Shown: positions 9,825 to 18,490 of the stretch, one piece after another
Position numbering within the stretch: the stretch's first letter is position 1
Layout of the letters: the number at the start of each line of letters is the position of its first letter
Source of the DNA: Maritalea mobilis
GTDB lineage: Bacteria > Pseudomonadota > Alphaproteobacteria > Rhizobiales > Devosiaceae
Direction: 5' to 3'
Assembly: GCF_004363175.1 (NCBI RefSeq)
Contig: NZ_SNYR01000001.1
Coordinates: 124,001 to 188,000, forward strand
DNA: 64,000 nt
Translations under genes and position numbers: made by a program
Notes under the pieces: generated by a model
Database searches by the model: none
Told to the model about the DNA's origin: nothing
Seen by the model: the letters and a program-made list of their open reading frames with translations, nothing else

Positions 9825-10217
9825 TTGGCATTTTCTGACAAACCATATTCATTTGTGGCGCGAATATTGGCGCTTTTGGCAATGGCGCATGGCCTAATCG
9901 CTATTTTTTACAATTTTGGCGCCACCCGAGATGTAAATGTTCCTGCCGAGGCGTTAGGAAATATTGCGTTCGCCATTATCATTTTATGCGCATTGTTGCG
10001 ATTGCTGGCGGCTGTTGGTTTATGGAGTCTAACCGCCTGGGGCGGTGTTTTACTAATTATTGCCAATATTACCGAGCTGATTGGCGCTTTTTGGTCCCCC
10101 AAAATTCTCTCATTTTCGCCTGTGGAAATCGGCTTCAGAATCCTTGTTTTACTGGCGATTTCGGCACTTTTGATATGGGCAAATTGGGCGCATAAAAAGC
10201 GTGGTCACTATTTGTAA
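9825..10217 (+). CDS. DUF6163-like four-helix membrane protein
   Basis: A 130-residue protein with four hydrophobic stretches; AVGLWSLTAWGGVLLII in the third segment matches what I know of the DUF6163 group found beside ldtR in Rhizobiales. No function is established. The start is taken as TTG 9825 because GGGGGAAG sits at 9813-9820. The frame remains open upstream into hemB antisense, but that part is not plausible protein. It lies between hemB and ldtR, so a role in the cell envelope is possible but only inferred. Confidence 0.68.
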   Translation: MAFSDKPYSFVARILALLAMAHGLIAIFYNFGATRDVNVPAEALGNIAFAIIILCALLRLLAAVGLWSLTAWGGVLLIIANITELIGAFWSPKILSFSPVEIGFRILVLLAISALLIWANWAHKKRGHYL

Positions 10218-10381
10218 GGGTTTCTAATTCGTAACCTAAGGTAAGAAGTTAGAAAGCTAAAAATCCTAATTTTATCAGTAACATATTTTTAAGTCTGTAT
10301 TTTAAACTGATCTTATTTGCTGGTCGGTAGATTAGCCTCATAGACACGAAAAATCGTGCGACCAATAACAGTGAGGCTAAA

Positions 10382-10891
10382 ATGGGTATCAACACAATGA
10401 AAGTGCAGGCACATACGCCTGTTGAAGAAGAAGGTCTTAAACCGCGTTACTTGGAGGCGGTGTCACGCGTTGAACGTTTGCACCGTCGTTTGCTTGATCT
10501 TGTTAAAGACGAGTTTGACCGGATGGGCTGGGACGACATTAATCCTGTACAAGCGATCATGATGTTCAACATCGGCAATTCAGAGCTGACTGCTGGCGAA
10601 TTGCGCTCTCGCGGCTACTATTTGGGATCAAATGTTTCTTATAATCTGAAAAAGTTGGTCGATACCGGTTATATTTTCCAGACCAAATCAAAAACCGACC
10701 GTCGCTCAGTGCGCATCCGCTTGACACCTAAAGGTGAAGAAGTGGCTGAAGTGATCGACGAACTTTATGACCGTCACTTGAAATCAATTGCAGAAGTTGG
10801 CGGCTTGGACGAAAAAGAATTTGAAGGCTTGAACTCAGCATTGGCGCGCTTGGAGCGTTTCTGGGTCGACCAAATTCTCTATAAACTTTAA
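10382..10891 (+). CDS. ldtR: MarR-type transcriptional regulator LdtR
   Basis: A 169-residue winged-helix protein. NIGNSELTAGELRSRGYYLGSNVSYNLKKLVDTGYI forms the recognition region (about residues 63-98) and the wing follows with KTDRRSVRIRLT. LdtR in Liberibacter and relatives controls the L,D-transpeptidase gene and osmotic tolerance; the same pair order occurs here with the transpeptidase 279 bases downstream. The upstream region holds ACCTAAGGT, an odd palindrome near 10234, a possible autoregulatory site. Start ATG 10382; a second ATG five codons later (10397) is also possible. Confidence 0.88.
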   Translation: MGINTMKVQAHTPVEEEGLKPRYLEAVSRVERLHRRLLDLVKDEFDRMGWDDINPVQAIMMFNIGNSELTAGELRSRGYYLGSNVSYNLKKLVDTGYIFQTKSKTDRRSVRIRLTPKGEEVAEVIDELYDRHLKSIAEVGGLDEKEFEGLNSALARLERFWVDQILYKL

Positions 10892-10919
10892 GCACTTTTG
10901 CAAACTGATTGGTCGAAGT

Positions 10920-10947
10920 GTGTGGCGTTTATATTCTAACGCCACAC
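10920..10947. repeat. Perfect 10-bp inverted repeat after ldtR
   Basis: GTGTGGCGTT (10920-10929) pairs with AACGCCACAC (10938-10947) around an 8-base loop. Outer arms TGGTCGA (10910-10916) and TCGACCA (about 10957-10963) can lengthen the stem. There is no T run after it. It may end the ldtR transcript by another mechanism, or be a regulatory structure; I cannot decide from sequence. Confidence 0.6.
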
Positions 10948-10973
10948 CTACCAATCTCGACCAGAGAGCCGAC

Positions 10974-10999
10974 AATTGACGATCTACGCATCGTCAATT
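10974..10999. promoter_or_regulatory. Perfect 10-bp inverted repeat upstream of the L,D-transpeptidase gene
   Basis: AATTGACGAT (10974-10983) and ATCGTCAATT (10990-10999) are exact complements around 6 bases, followed by CTTTTT at 11003-11008. It can be read as a weak Rho-independent terminator for ldtR, or as an operator for a dimeric regulator such as LdtR in front of ldtP. The AT-rich stem and its position 170 bases before the transpeptidase start leave both open. Confidence 0.5.
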
Positions 11000-11170
11000 C
11001 ATCTTTTTGTGGCAAATGAAAAGGTGAGGGGCACAAAAATTTCAAGATTTCATCTTTTGGCCCAAAAGAAATAGAAACTGAGTTCGAATCGTTAGTTGTG
11101 ACCATTTAAGCAAACTGCTATGGGTTGCGCAGGATTTGGGCTGAACTATTTCATATTTGGGGTCAAAAAC

Positions 11171-12406
11171 ATGAATCGACTGAACTGGCTGGCAAGTTGG
11201 AGCAATACAATGCGTGCAATGTGCGGTGTGGCCGCGCTTGGTGCTTTGATTTCTATGCCCCAATTGGCAATTGCTGACGAAGAGTCAAACAGCGTTGCAG
11301 CACAACAAGCCATCAACAGTTCAGAACCTATCCTTTCCTACGAAACATCTTATAATTTGATCGCCGCAACTCAGCGATATGAGCAAATTGTTGCCAATGG
11401 CGGCTGGGAAGAAATGACCCGCGGAGCCTACGGCCTGCAAAAAGGTGATGATCGCGGACATGTGCGGGCACTGCGCCGCCGATTGATTGCATCTGGCGAT
11501 TTGGAAGATACAGGGCGTCTGTCGAGTGAGTTTGACGATGAATTGGATGGCGCGCTGCGCCGCTTTCAAGCGCGTCACGGCCTTCAAATCACGGGTATTC
11601 TCGACCAAGAGACCTATTTGACCCTTAATATCCCAGCTGATGTAAAGCTTGCGCAACTTCGGTTGAATTTGGAGCGGGTAAACCAAGTGGTGGGCGAATT
11701 GTCGAACCGCTATATTTTGGTGAATATCCCGGCAGCAAGCATTGAAGCCGTTGAGAATGGCGTTGTTGAGCGCCGTCACACCGCAATTGTTGGGCGTATC
11801 GACCGTCAAACACCGATTTTGACGTCAAAAGTGCACCAGATCAATTTCAACCCTTATTGGCACGTGCCAAAAAGCATTATCCGTCGTGACATCATCAAAT
11901 ATATGAACCAAGACCCGAACTATCTTACTGATTTTCGGATCAAGATTTATGATGCGAATGGCGACGAATTGGACCCGCGTTCAGTCGATTGGTCAACCGA
12001 TGAGGCTGTGCAATATCTGTTCCGCCAAGAGCCAGGTGGCGAAAACTCAATGGGTCATGTGAAAATCAATTTCCACAACCCACATGCTGTCTATCTTCAT
12101 GATACACCGCAAAAATCACTGTTCGGCCAAAATCGTCGTTTCCACTCTTCTGGTTGCGTACGCGTCGAAAATGTTGATGAGCTTGTATCTTGGCTGCTGC
12201 GCGAAAATGAAACCGATTGGAGCTTGCCAGCGGTGGATGCGGCCTTTGATTCAGGCGAGCGGCTGGATGTTAATTTGGAAAAACCTGTGCCGATCATCAC
12301 CACTTACATTACCGCTTGGGCAAATCGCGAAGGCGTCGTAAGCTTCCGTACTGACATTTATGGTTTTGACGAAGCGGGCAGGGTGGATTTCGCCAGCGCA
12401 CAATAA
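11171..12406 (+). CDS. L,D-transpeptidase, YcbB-like (LdtP)
   Basis: This periplasmic enzyme makes 3-3 cross-links or protein attachments in peptidoglycan. The 411-residue product has a signal-peptide-like stretch ending near AIADE. A peptidoglycan-binding domain follows (LQKGDDRGHVRALRRRL to RRFQARHGLQITGILDQETY), then a YkuD catalytic domain. The active site HSSGCVRV has His325 and Cys329, preceded by the HDTPQKSLF histidine. The start at ATG 11171 puts the charged region directly before the hydrophobic core; an in-frame ATG at 11120 would add 17 residues. Location after ldtR supports regulation by LdtR. Confidence 0.9.
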   Translation: MNRLNWLASWSNTMRAMCGVAALGALISMPQLAIADEESNSVAAQQAINSSEPILSYETSYNLIAATQRYEQIVANGGWEEMTRGAYGLQKGDDRGHVRALRRRLIASGDLEDTGRLSSEFDDELDGALRRFQARHGLQITGILDQETYLTLNIPADVKLAQLRLNLERVNQVVGELSNRYILVNIPAASIEAVENGVVERRHTAIVGRIDRQTPILTSKVHQINFNPYWHVPKSIIRRDIIKYMNQDPNYLTDFRIKIYDANGDELDPRSVDWSTDEAVQYLFRQEPGGENSMGHVKINFHNPHAVYLHDTPQKSLFGQNRRFHSSGCVRVENVDELVSWLLRENETDWSLPAVDAAFDSGERLDVNLEKPVPIITTYITAWANREGVVSFRTDIYGFDEAGRVDFASAQ

Positions 12407-12459
12407 GTTAGCGCGGCTTGTGCCGCAATGATTGGCACAGCGATGAGGCAACAGGCGAG

Positions 12460-12663
12460 ATGAAAGACCGGGACATTGCCCCAAATATGGGGGAGGTTTT
12501 GTTCGAATTTGTGCAAATGGGTGGGCAAATGCGGGTTGCGGCCGTCCACGCCAAATCCGGCACAGAAGTCACCATAATTGCGCCGCTAACTGCCAGCGAA
12601 CTGCAAATGAAAAATCTTGCTTTGGCTAAGTTGCGCCGTGCGCTTGTACGCAATTCGTCTTAG
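12460..12663 (+). CDS. DUF6898-like small protein
   Basis: A 67-residue protein with GEVLFEFVQMGGQMRVAAVH, then SGTEVTIIAP and a helical end. This matches my memory of the DUF6898 family, whose members lie near glyA in Rhizobiales. No function is known. The ATG at 12460 has only a poor ribosome site (GGCGAG); an in-frame TTG at 12418 is the other option. It follows ldtP by 53 bases and precedes glyA by 247 bases. That gap has no clear gene or recognisable riboswitch. Confidence 0.6.
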   Translation: MKDRDIAPNMGEVLFEFVQMGGQMRVAAVHAKSGTEVTIIAPLTASELQMKNLALAKLRRALVRNSS

Positions 12664-12910
12664 CGGTCCCGTTTTAGCCAAAAGGCGGCTTGGATAAACC
12701 AAAGGCCTGTGCTAAGCGATCTCCACCGAAACGAGGGCTAGACTCAATTGGGAGGTGGAATTTTGTTGCAAGCAGTTTGACGATGTTCAAACACGGCGCT
12801 TCATGGTGTCCAAACCGCTCAAAGTGCCTTTCGATTTGTTGAGCCTTGCGCGCACAGAATTCAACTCCCTTTTACGATGGTCCTAAATCTCATCCATCTT
12901 GGGGATTATA

Positions 12911-14197
12911 ATGACTGAGATTTTTCCAAACTTTTTCTCGAATTCGCTCGCTCAAACAGACAATGATGTTGCGCAAGCGGTAGCTGCTGAATTGAACCGT
13001 CAGCAAAATGAAATCGAATTGATTGCTTCTGAAAACATCGTGTCAAAAGCGGTAATGGAAGCTCAAGGTTCTGTATTGACCAACAAATATGCTGAGGGTT
13101 ACCCAGGCAAACGCTATTATGGCGGTTGTCAGCATGTTGATGTGGTTGAGAACTTGGCGATTGATCGCGCAAAACAATTGTTTGGCTGTGATTTTGTGAA
13201 CGTGCAGCCTAACTCTGGCTCACAGGCCAACCAAGGCGTGTTCCAAGCGCTGATCCAGCCAGGCGACACCATTTTGGGTATGAGCCTTGATGCCGGTGGT
13301 CACTTGACCCACGGTGCGCGGCCAAACCAGTCTGGTAAATGGTTTAATGCAGTGCATTACGGCGTGCGCAAGGAAGATGGTCTTTTGGACATGGACCAAG
13401 TGCGTGACCTTGCAAAAGAACATCAGCCAAAATTGATTATCGCAGGTTTCTCTGCTTACTCACGTGTGTTGGACTTTAAAGCTTTCCGCGAGATCGCAGA
13501 CGAAGTTGGCGCATTCTTCATGGTGGATATGGCTCACGTTGCGGGCCTTGTGGCCGGCGGCCAATATCCAAGCCCTTTCCCACATGCGCATGTGGCAACA
13601 ACCACAACCCACAAAACTTTGCGTGGTCCGCGCGGCGGCATGATCATGACCAATGATGCAGATATCGCGAAAAAGCTGAACTCTGCGATTTTCCCTGGTA
13701 TTCAGGGTGGTCCTTTGATGCATGTGATCGCAGGTAAAGCAGTGGCTTTCGGCGAAGCGCTAACAGATGACTTTAAGAACTACACAAAACAAGTTGTTTT
13801 GAATGCGAAAAGTCTTGCTGATGCATTGATGAAGGGCGGTCTTGATATCGTTTCTGGCGGCACAGACAACCACTTGATGTTGGTTGATTTGCGTCCAAAA
13901 GGCGTGACCGGCAAGGCGACCGAAGCATCATTGGAGCGGGCACACATCACCTGCAACAAAAATGCTATTCCGTTCGATCCGGAAAAGCCATTCGTAACTT
14001 CAGGCATTCGTGTGGGTACGCCAGCGGCGACGTCACGCGGCTTTGACGAAGCAGACTTCGCACGTGTTGGCGAGCTGATCGTTCAAGTTGTTGATGGCTT
14101 GAGCCAAAATGGTGAAGACGGCAATGCTGAAGTGGAAGCACAGGTGCGGGCTGAAGTGAAGAAACTCACTGACGCGCACCCAATCTATTCGGCATAA
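12911..14197 (+). CDS. glyA: Serine hydroxymethyltransferase
   Basis: GlyA converts serine and tetrahydrofolate to glycine and 5,10-methylene-tetrahydrofolate using PLP. The 428-residue protein shows [24 protein letters not shown] and the PLP-lysine motif [14 protein letters not shown] (Lys235), with the usual length. ATG 12911 has GGGGAT at 12901-12906; an upstream GTG/ATG pair overlapping that site is rejected. nrdR starts 9 bases after the stop, so the two are likely co-transcribed. Confidence 0.97.
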   Translation: MTEIFPNFFSNSLAQTDNDVAQAVAAELNRQQNEIELIASENIVSKAVMEAQGSVLTNKYAEGYPGKRYYGGCQHVDVVENLAIDRAKQLFGCDFVNVQPNSGSQANQGVFQALIQPGDTILGMSLDAGGHLTHGARPNQSGKWFNAVHYGVRKEDGLLDMDQVRDLAKEHQPKLIIAGFSAYSRVLDFKAFREIADEVGAFFMVDMAHVAGLVAGGQYPSPFPHAHVATTTTHKTLRGPRGGMIMTNDADIAKKLNSAIFPGIQGGPLMHVIAGKAVAFGEALTDDFKNYTKQVVLNAKSLADALMKGGLDIVSGGTDNHLMLVDLRPKGVTGKATEASLERAHITCNKNAIPFDPEKPFVTSGIRVGTPAATSRGFDEADFARVGELIVQVVDGLSQNGEDGNAEVEAQVRAEVKKLTDAHPIYSA

Positions 14198-14206
14198 GGT
14201 TCTTCA

Positions 14207-14683
14207 ATGCGTTGTCCCTATTGCGGAAATCAAGACACACAAGTCAAAGATTCCCGTCCAACAGAAGACTATAATTCCATTCGTCGCCGCCGGGTTTGTT
14301 CCGGCTGCGGCGGGCGGTTCACCACGTTTGAGCGTGTGCAATTGCGCGATATTGTGGTGGCCAAAAAATCTGGCCGCAAAGTTCCATTTGATCGCGAGAA
14401 ATTGGCGCGTTCCATCAGCACCGCGTTGCGTAAGCGCGAGGTTGAGCCAGAGCGCGTGGAACGTTTGATCTCAGGCGTTGTGCGTCGTTTGGAAAGCCTT
14501 GGCGATGGCGAAGTGCCATCTGAAACAATCGGCTTGCTGGTGATGGATGGACTTAAAGAACTTGATGATGTCGCCTTCGTGCGCTTTGCCTCGGTCTATA
14601 AGAACTTTTCTGCCGCCGACGACTTCAAAGCGTTTCTATCAACATTGAATGATGTTGATGACGAACAGTCGGACGAGAATTAA
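14207..14683 (+). CDS. nrdR: Transcriptional repressor NrdR
   Basis: NrdR senses ATP/dATP and represses ribonucleotide reductase genes. The 158-residue protein has the N-terminal zinc ribbon MRCPYC (Cys3, Cys6) and [12 protein letters not shown] (Cys31, Cys34), then an ATP-cone from about residue 49 ([20 protein letters not shown]). Length is typical. In many alphaproteobacteria riboflavin genes (ribG, ribE, ribH) lie between nrdR and nusB; here only 154 non-coding bases separate them. Confidence 0.97.
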   Translation: MRCPYCGNQDTQVKDSRPTEDYNSIRRRRVCSGCGGRFTTFERVQLRDIVVAKKSGRKVPFDREKLARSISTALRKREVEPERVERLISGVVRRLESLGDGEVPSETIGLLVMDGLKELDDVAFVRFASVYKNFSAADDFKAFLSTLNDVDDEQSDEN

Positions 14684-14837
14684 GTCGTTACGTCGCAAAC
14701 TACTGACAATTCGCGCCACAAATCCAAGCGGAATAAACTTTTTTGTCGCATTGCGCGTCTCGGTCTGATATGCGCAAGCTATGAATATGCGCGCCTTTTG
14801 GTGCGCAATTAGCCGTTTCCCGACACCGGAAGAGTTG

Positions 14838-15347
14838 ATGAGCAGTTCTAAATCATCCCCAAATTCAAATTCTACAGCCAAAAAAGCCAACCAGCGCGGC
14901 GCAGCTCGCCTTGCAGCTGTTCAGGCGCTTTATCAAATGGATATTGGCCGTACTTCTTTGGACCATACATTGTCACAATTCATGACATTTTATATGGGGC
15001 AGGAGATTGAAGGGGACGAATATCTGCCTGCAGATAAAAACTTCTTCAAGCAAATCGTTGAAGGCGTTGCCAAAAACCAACTTCAAATCGATCCACTGAT
15101 CGACAAATCTTTGGTGGAAGGTTGGCCTGTAACGCGCATTGATAGCACCCTGCGTGCCATACTGCGCGGCGCAACATTTGAGTTGCTGCACAAAAAAGAC
15201 ATTCCCGCCAAAGTGATCATCACCGAATATGTTGATATCGCGCGCGCATTTTTTGAAAAAGATGAGCCACGCGTAGCCAACGGTGTTTTAGACAATATTG
15301 CCCGCCAACACCGGAGCGCCGATTTGGGCGACGGTGCTAAAAACTAA
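14838..15347 (+). CDS. nusB: Transcription antitermination factor NusB
   Basis: NusB with NusE binds boxA of rRNA leaders. The 169-residue protein has ARLAAVQALYQMDIG near residue 24, IDSTLRAILRGATFELL, VIITEYVDIARAFF and VANGVLDNIAR, all standard NusB signatures. It has a short Ser/Lys-rich N-terminal extension. Start ATG 14838 is set by GGAAGAG at 14828-14834. Upstream in-frame codons are not protein-like. Confidence 0.95.
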   Translation: MSSSKSSPNSNSTAKKANQRGAARLAAVQALYQMDIGRTSLDHTLSQFMTFYMGQEIEGDEYLPADKNFFKQIVEGVAKNQLQIDPLIDKSLVEGWPVTRIDSTLRAILRGATFELLHKKDIPAKVIITEYVDIARAFFEKDEPRVANGVLDNIARQHRSADLGDGAKN

Positions 15348-15411
15348 CCGCGACTGGGCTGGCATTTCTTAAGGTTCCCCCCTCAAGCCAGCCAATTATG
15401 GAGATTGAAGT

Positions 15412-16620
15412 ATGAGTGAGCCAACTGACGTGCGGCCCTTTGTGGCCAGAAATATTAGCTTGTTGGCCCTCATGCAGGCCATTGTTGGGTCCAACCAAGC
15501 CATCATTATGGCCGTGGGCGCGTTGACCGCAGCCTCGTTGGCACCCGATAAATCAATGGCCACTTTGCCCACCACCTTTATGATTTTAGGCTTGGCGCTG
15601 ATGGCAGCACCGGCAACCAAAATCATCTACGCACTTGGCCGCCGCAATGGCTTTATGCTGGGCGCATCAATCGGCATTATCGCTGGCTTTATCGCGGGCC
15701 TTGCCGTGTATCTTGGCTCTTTCTGGCTGTTCGCAATTGCATTGGCGGTTGTTGGGGCATCGGCAGCATTTGGTCAGCAAATTCGCTTTGCTATTGCAGA
15801 TAGTGTGCCTGAAAATATTCAGGCGAAAGCCATTTCATGGGTTTTGCTTGGCGGTGTTGCCGCTGGCTTCCTAGGGCCGCGCCTCTCTTACATCACCAAA
15901 GATTGGGTGGGGGACGTAGAGTTCACCGGATCTTTCTTGATCATTGCGGTTCTGTCTGCACTGGGCGTGCTGATTTTGAGCCAAACCAAGCTGGCACCAG
16001 TACGTGTGAAAAGAGAAGAAGATCCTGTGGGTCGCACCGCACGTGAACTGATCCGTGTACCGGAAATCTTCATTCCGTTGGCCACCGGCATGGCCACATA
16101 CGCATTGATGACATTTGTGATGGTCGCAGCGCCGCTGGCTATGGTGCATGTGTGTGGCCATTCGCCTGAAGCGGCCACAACAACAATCCAATGGCATATC
16201 ATTTCCATGTTCCTGCCCAGCCTGTTCACAGGGAGCATCATCACCCGTATCGGCAGCCACGCTGTTGTGGGCATTGGCATGTTGTTGATGTTGGGCTGTG
16301 CGCTGATCAATTTGAACGGCACAAGCACGCTGCATTTTGATATTGCGTTGATTTTGCTCGGCGTTGGCTGGAACTTTGGCTTTATCGGCTCAACAACCAT
16401 GTTGGCCAAAGCTTATCGCCCAGAAGAAGCTTCAACTGCGCAAGCATTGAACGAGCCTTTAGTGTTTGGCACCATGGCGATTGCATCCATCAGCTCAGGT
16501 TTTCTGCTGGAAAATATCGGCTGGGAATCAATCAATGTGATGGTGTTGCCCGTTGCAACCGCGGCATTGGCCTTGTTGGCCTGGGGCGATCTTCGCCAAC
16601 GCAAGGCAAAGCGCGCATAA
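15412..16620 (+). CDS. Major facilitator superfamily transporter
   Basis: A 402-residue inner-membrane protein with about twelve hydrophobic segments. The A-loop region between helices 2 and 3 reads ATKIIYALGRRNGFMLGA, the MFS consensus. The tail ends in DLRQRKAKRA. No substrate-specific motif is apparent. The gene stands alone between nusB and a tandem terminator. ATG 15412 follows a GGAG-containing stretch (GGAGATTGAAGT). Confidence 0.85.
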   Translation: MSEPTDVRPFVARNISLLALMQAIVGSNQAIIMAVGALTAASLAPDKSMATLPTTFMILGLALMAAPATKIIYALGRRNGFMLGASIGIIAGFIAGLAVYLGSFWLFAIALAVVGASAAFGQQIRFAIADSVPENIQAKAISWVLLGGVAAGFLGPRLSYITKDWVGDVEFTGSFLIIAVLSALGVLILSQTKLAPVRVKREEDPVGRTARELIRVPEIFIPLATGMATYALMTFVMVAAPLAMVHVCGHSPEAATTTIQWHIISMFLPSLFTGSIITRIGSHAVVGIGMLLMLGCALINLNGTSTLHFDIALILLGVGWNFGFIGSTTMLAKAYRPEEASTAQALNEPLVFGTMAIASISSGFLLENIGWESINVMVLPVATAALALLAWGDLRQRKAKRA

Positions 16621-16640
16621 GTTTTCACAACAAAGAAAGT

Positions 16641-16693
16641 TTGGGGCACTGACCCCAACAAAATGGGGGCGCAAAAGCGCCCCCAATTTTTTT
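16641..16693. terminator. Tandem hairpins, terminator of the MFS gene
   Basis: Two hairpins in series: TTGGGG (16641-16646) with CCCCAA (16653-16658), then TGGGGGCGC (16664-16672) with GCGCCCCCA (16677-16685) and a T run at 16687-16693. The second is a strong Rho-independent terminator. An A run to its left may let it also serve the convergent bamE gene. Confidence 0.9.
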
Positions 16694-16718
16694 AATTCGT
16701 TTGATTTGCTCGCGCAAA

Positions 16719-17159
16719 TTAGAAGGACAATGAGCCCAACAATTGCTGCAAGAATGAGCGGTCTTGGCCAAAGCCCGGTGTACGGCGAGAAACAATGTCC
16801 ACCACTTTACCGTCTTCCAAGCCATAAACAGCCTTGTCAGTCACACGGTCTTTCTTATCAAAATAAACCGCCAAAACTGTGCGTGATTTCACGGTGGTTA
16901 GGCCAAAGGCAGTCTTATCAACCTTTGTTTCCACATAATAATAGGCTTTTTCTTCACCAAATGTGTTGGTGGTTTGTGGTGAGCCCAAAACAAACTCAAC
17001 CAACTCCTTAGACACGCCGGGGCGCACTTGTTCAAGACTGTCCTCAGGAATGTCATAGCCTTGTGTGCGTTGTTGTGTCAGGCAGCCGGAAAGGCCCACT
17101 GCGACAAAAACAACGAATAAAATGGAGAGAAAACGATTTGCAGAACGCAGGACCATCAT
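16719..17159 (-). CDS. bamE: Outer membrane assembly lipoprotein BamE
   Basis: BamE (SmpA/OmlA) is a small subunit of the BAM complex that inserts beta-barrel proteins in the outer membrane. The protein of about 146 residues has a signal peptide with lipobox LSGC. The fold signature follows: VRPGVSKELVEFVLGSP, then KAYYYVETK and VLAVYFDKKDRVTD. The tandem ATGs at 17159 and 17156 give a good n-region; an in-frame TTG at 17180 adds seven residues and has no better ribosome site. It is transcribed divergently from the bc1 chaperone gene, a common alphaproteobacterial arrangement. Confidence 0.9.
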   Translation of the reverse strand: MMVLRSANRFLSILFVVFVAVGLSGCLTQQRTQGYDIPEDSLEQVRPGVSKELVEFVLGSPQTTNTFGEEKAYYYVETKVDKTAFGLTTVKSRTVLAVYFDKKDRVTDKAVYGLEDGKVVDIVSRRTPGFGQDRSFLQQLLGSLSF

Positions 17160-17310
17160 ATAATTGGCTTTCTGTGACAATCTCGATTAACTAGTCTAAA
17201 CACAAATTGAGTGCGTAACACTGTTTAGCTGGCATAAGGCCGATTTGGCAAGCCAACAAACAGTAATGACACTGAACAACAGCTTTGCGGCATCAAACGA
17301 CGAAAAGAAG

Positions 17311-17862
17311 ATGATTTTCAACCCCTTTCGTAAAAACCCACATGCTGACGCTGCTTACGCGGTTTATAATGCCATTGTGGCGCAATCTCGGCATCCCGAC
17401 TTTTATTTACATTACGGGATCAAAGATAATGTGACTGGGCGTTTCGATATGATTGCCTTGCATCTTTCTTTGGTTTTCCATCGTCTGCACGAAGAAGATG
17501 AGAAAACCAAGGCATTTGCTCAAACCCTATTTGACTTGTTTTTCAAAGATATGGACCGCTCTTTGCGCGAAATGGGGGTAGGCGATTTGACCGTGCCAAA
17601 AAAGGTCAAAAAAATGTCCGAACTCTTTTATGGACTGCTTGGCGCAATCAAAGATCATTTTGACCCGAAAGATGTGGATGGACTGACGCAGGCACTATCG
17701 CGCAATCTATTTGATCCAGAAGACCCAGAAAATGCCAAGATGTTGGCGCACTATTGCTTTGGGCAACTAGATCATTTAGACCCGCAAGGTCAAATTGACA
17801 AAGGAACGCTCAATCTATTGCCGCCAAATGACGCGATTAAAGCTGGCGGCGGGCAAGGTTAG
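17311..17862 (+). CDS. Ubiquinol-cytochrome c chaperone family protein
   Basis: A 183-residue soluble protein of the CBP3/UQCC1-like family, which helps assemble the cytochrome bc1 complex in mitochondria; the bacterial role is inferred. Typical motifs are MIFNPFRKNPHADAAYAVYN, FDMIALHLSLVFHRLH and FDLFFKDMDRSLREMGVGDL. The start at ATG 17311 fits family length (AAGAAG just before it); ATG 17266 would add 15 residues. The DUF177 gene begins three bases after its stop, so they form an operon. Confidence 0.88.
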   Translation: MIFNPFRKNPHADAAYAVYNAIVAQSRHPDFYLHYGIKDNVTGRFDMIALHLSLVFHRLHEEDEKTKAFAQTLFDLFFKDMDRSLREMGVGDLTVPKKVKKMSELFYGLLGAIKDHFDPKDVDGLTQALSRNLFDPEDPENAKMLAHYCFGQLDHLDPQGQIDKGTLNLLPPNDAIKAGGGQG

Positions 17863-17865
17863 ACT

Positions 17866-18408
17866 ATGGTGGCGCAAGACGTACACAAGCTGCTCGATCT
17901 GGAAGTGCGCCTTTCTGAGGTGCCAAAAGACGGGCGCGACTATGAATTTCAGGCCGACCAAATGACCAAAGAGGCATTGGTGGCCGAAACAAAACTTGAT
18001 GGTGTTGATAGCCTGAATGGCAAAATCTCCGTCCGCCCCTTCCGCGGCGGCTATCAAGCAAAAGGCAAGGGCCAAGCCACAGTGCAACAAGCCTGTGTGG
18101 TGACTTTGGACCCCGTTACCGAACATGTTGAGTTGGAGTTTGAACGCATCTACATGCCTGGCAAGCCGCCAGAAATGGATGTGGCACCCAACGCAGAGGT
18201 TTTCGTCAATCTGGACAGTGAGCCAGATCAGGATTGGTTTGAGGGCGATTATATCGATCTAGCACCTATGGTGGTGGAAACGCTTCTTTTGTCGCTTAAT
18301 CCTTATCCGCGCAAACAAGATGCTGAATTTGCCGACGTTGAAGAAGATGTCCGCGATGAAAGCGAGTCGCCATTCGCTGCGCTTGCAGCATTGAAGGACA
18401 AGAAATAA
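17866..18408 (+). CDS. DUF177 (YceD-like) protein
   Basis: A 180-residue protein of the YceD/DUF177 family, proposed to act in 23S rRNA accumulation or processing. Motifs are QQACVVTLDPVTEHVELEFE (about residues 69-88) and the acidic DYIDLAPMVVETLLLSLNPYP. In many bacteria this gene precedes rpmF and plsX; here plsX follows 82 bases downstream and no rpmF is present in the gap. It is linked to the bc1 chaperone gene by three bases. Confidence 0.9.
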   Translation: MVAQDVHKLLDLEVRLSEVPKDGRDYEFQADQMTKEALVAETKLDGVDSLNGKISVRPFRGGYQAKGKGQATVQQACVVTLDPVTEHVELEFERIYMPGKPPEMDVAPNAEVFVNLDSEPDQDWFEGDYIDLAPMVVETLLLSLNPYPRKQDAEFADVEEDVRDESESPFAALAALKDKK

Positions 18409-18490
18409 GTTGGAATTATCTGAAAATTACTTGTTTCATGGCCTGTCTTGGCTAAGCTGCGCCATAACGGAGTGCAATTAAAGAAAAATA

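Noticed and set aside
12664-12910. Possible riboswitch or small RNA in the leader of glyA
   Set aside because: TCCACC/GGTGGA can pair across a long loop, but nothing matches a riboswitch consensus that I know.
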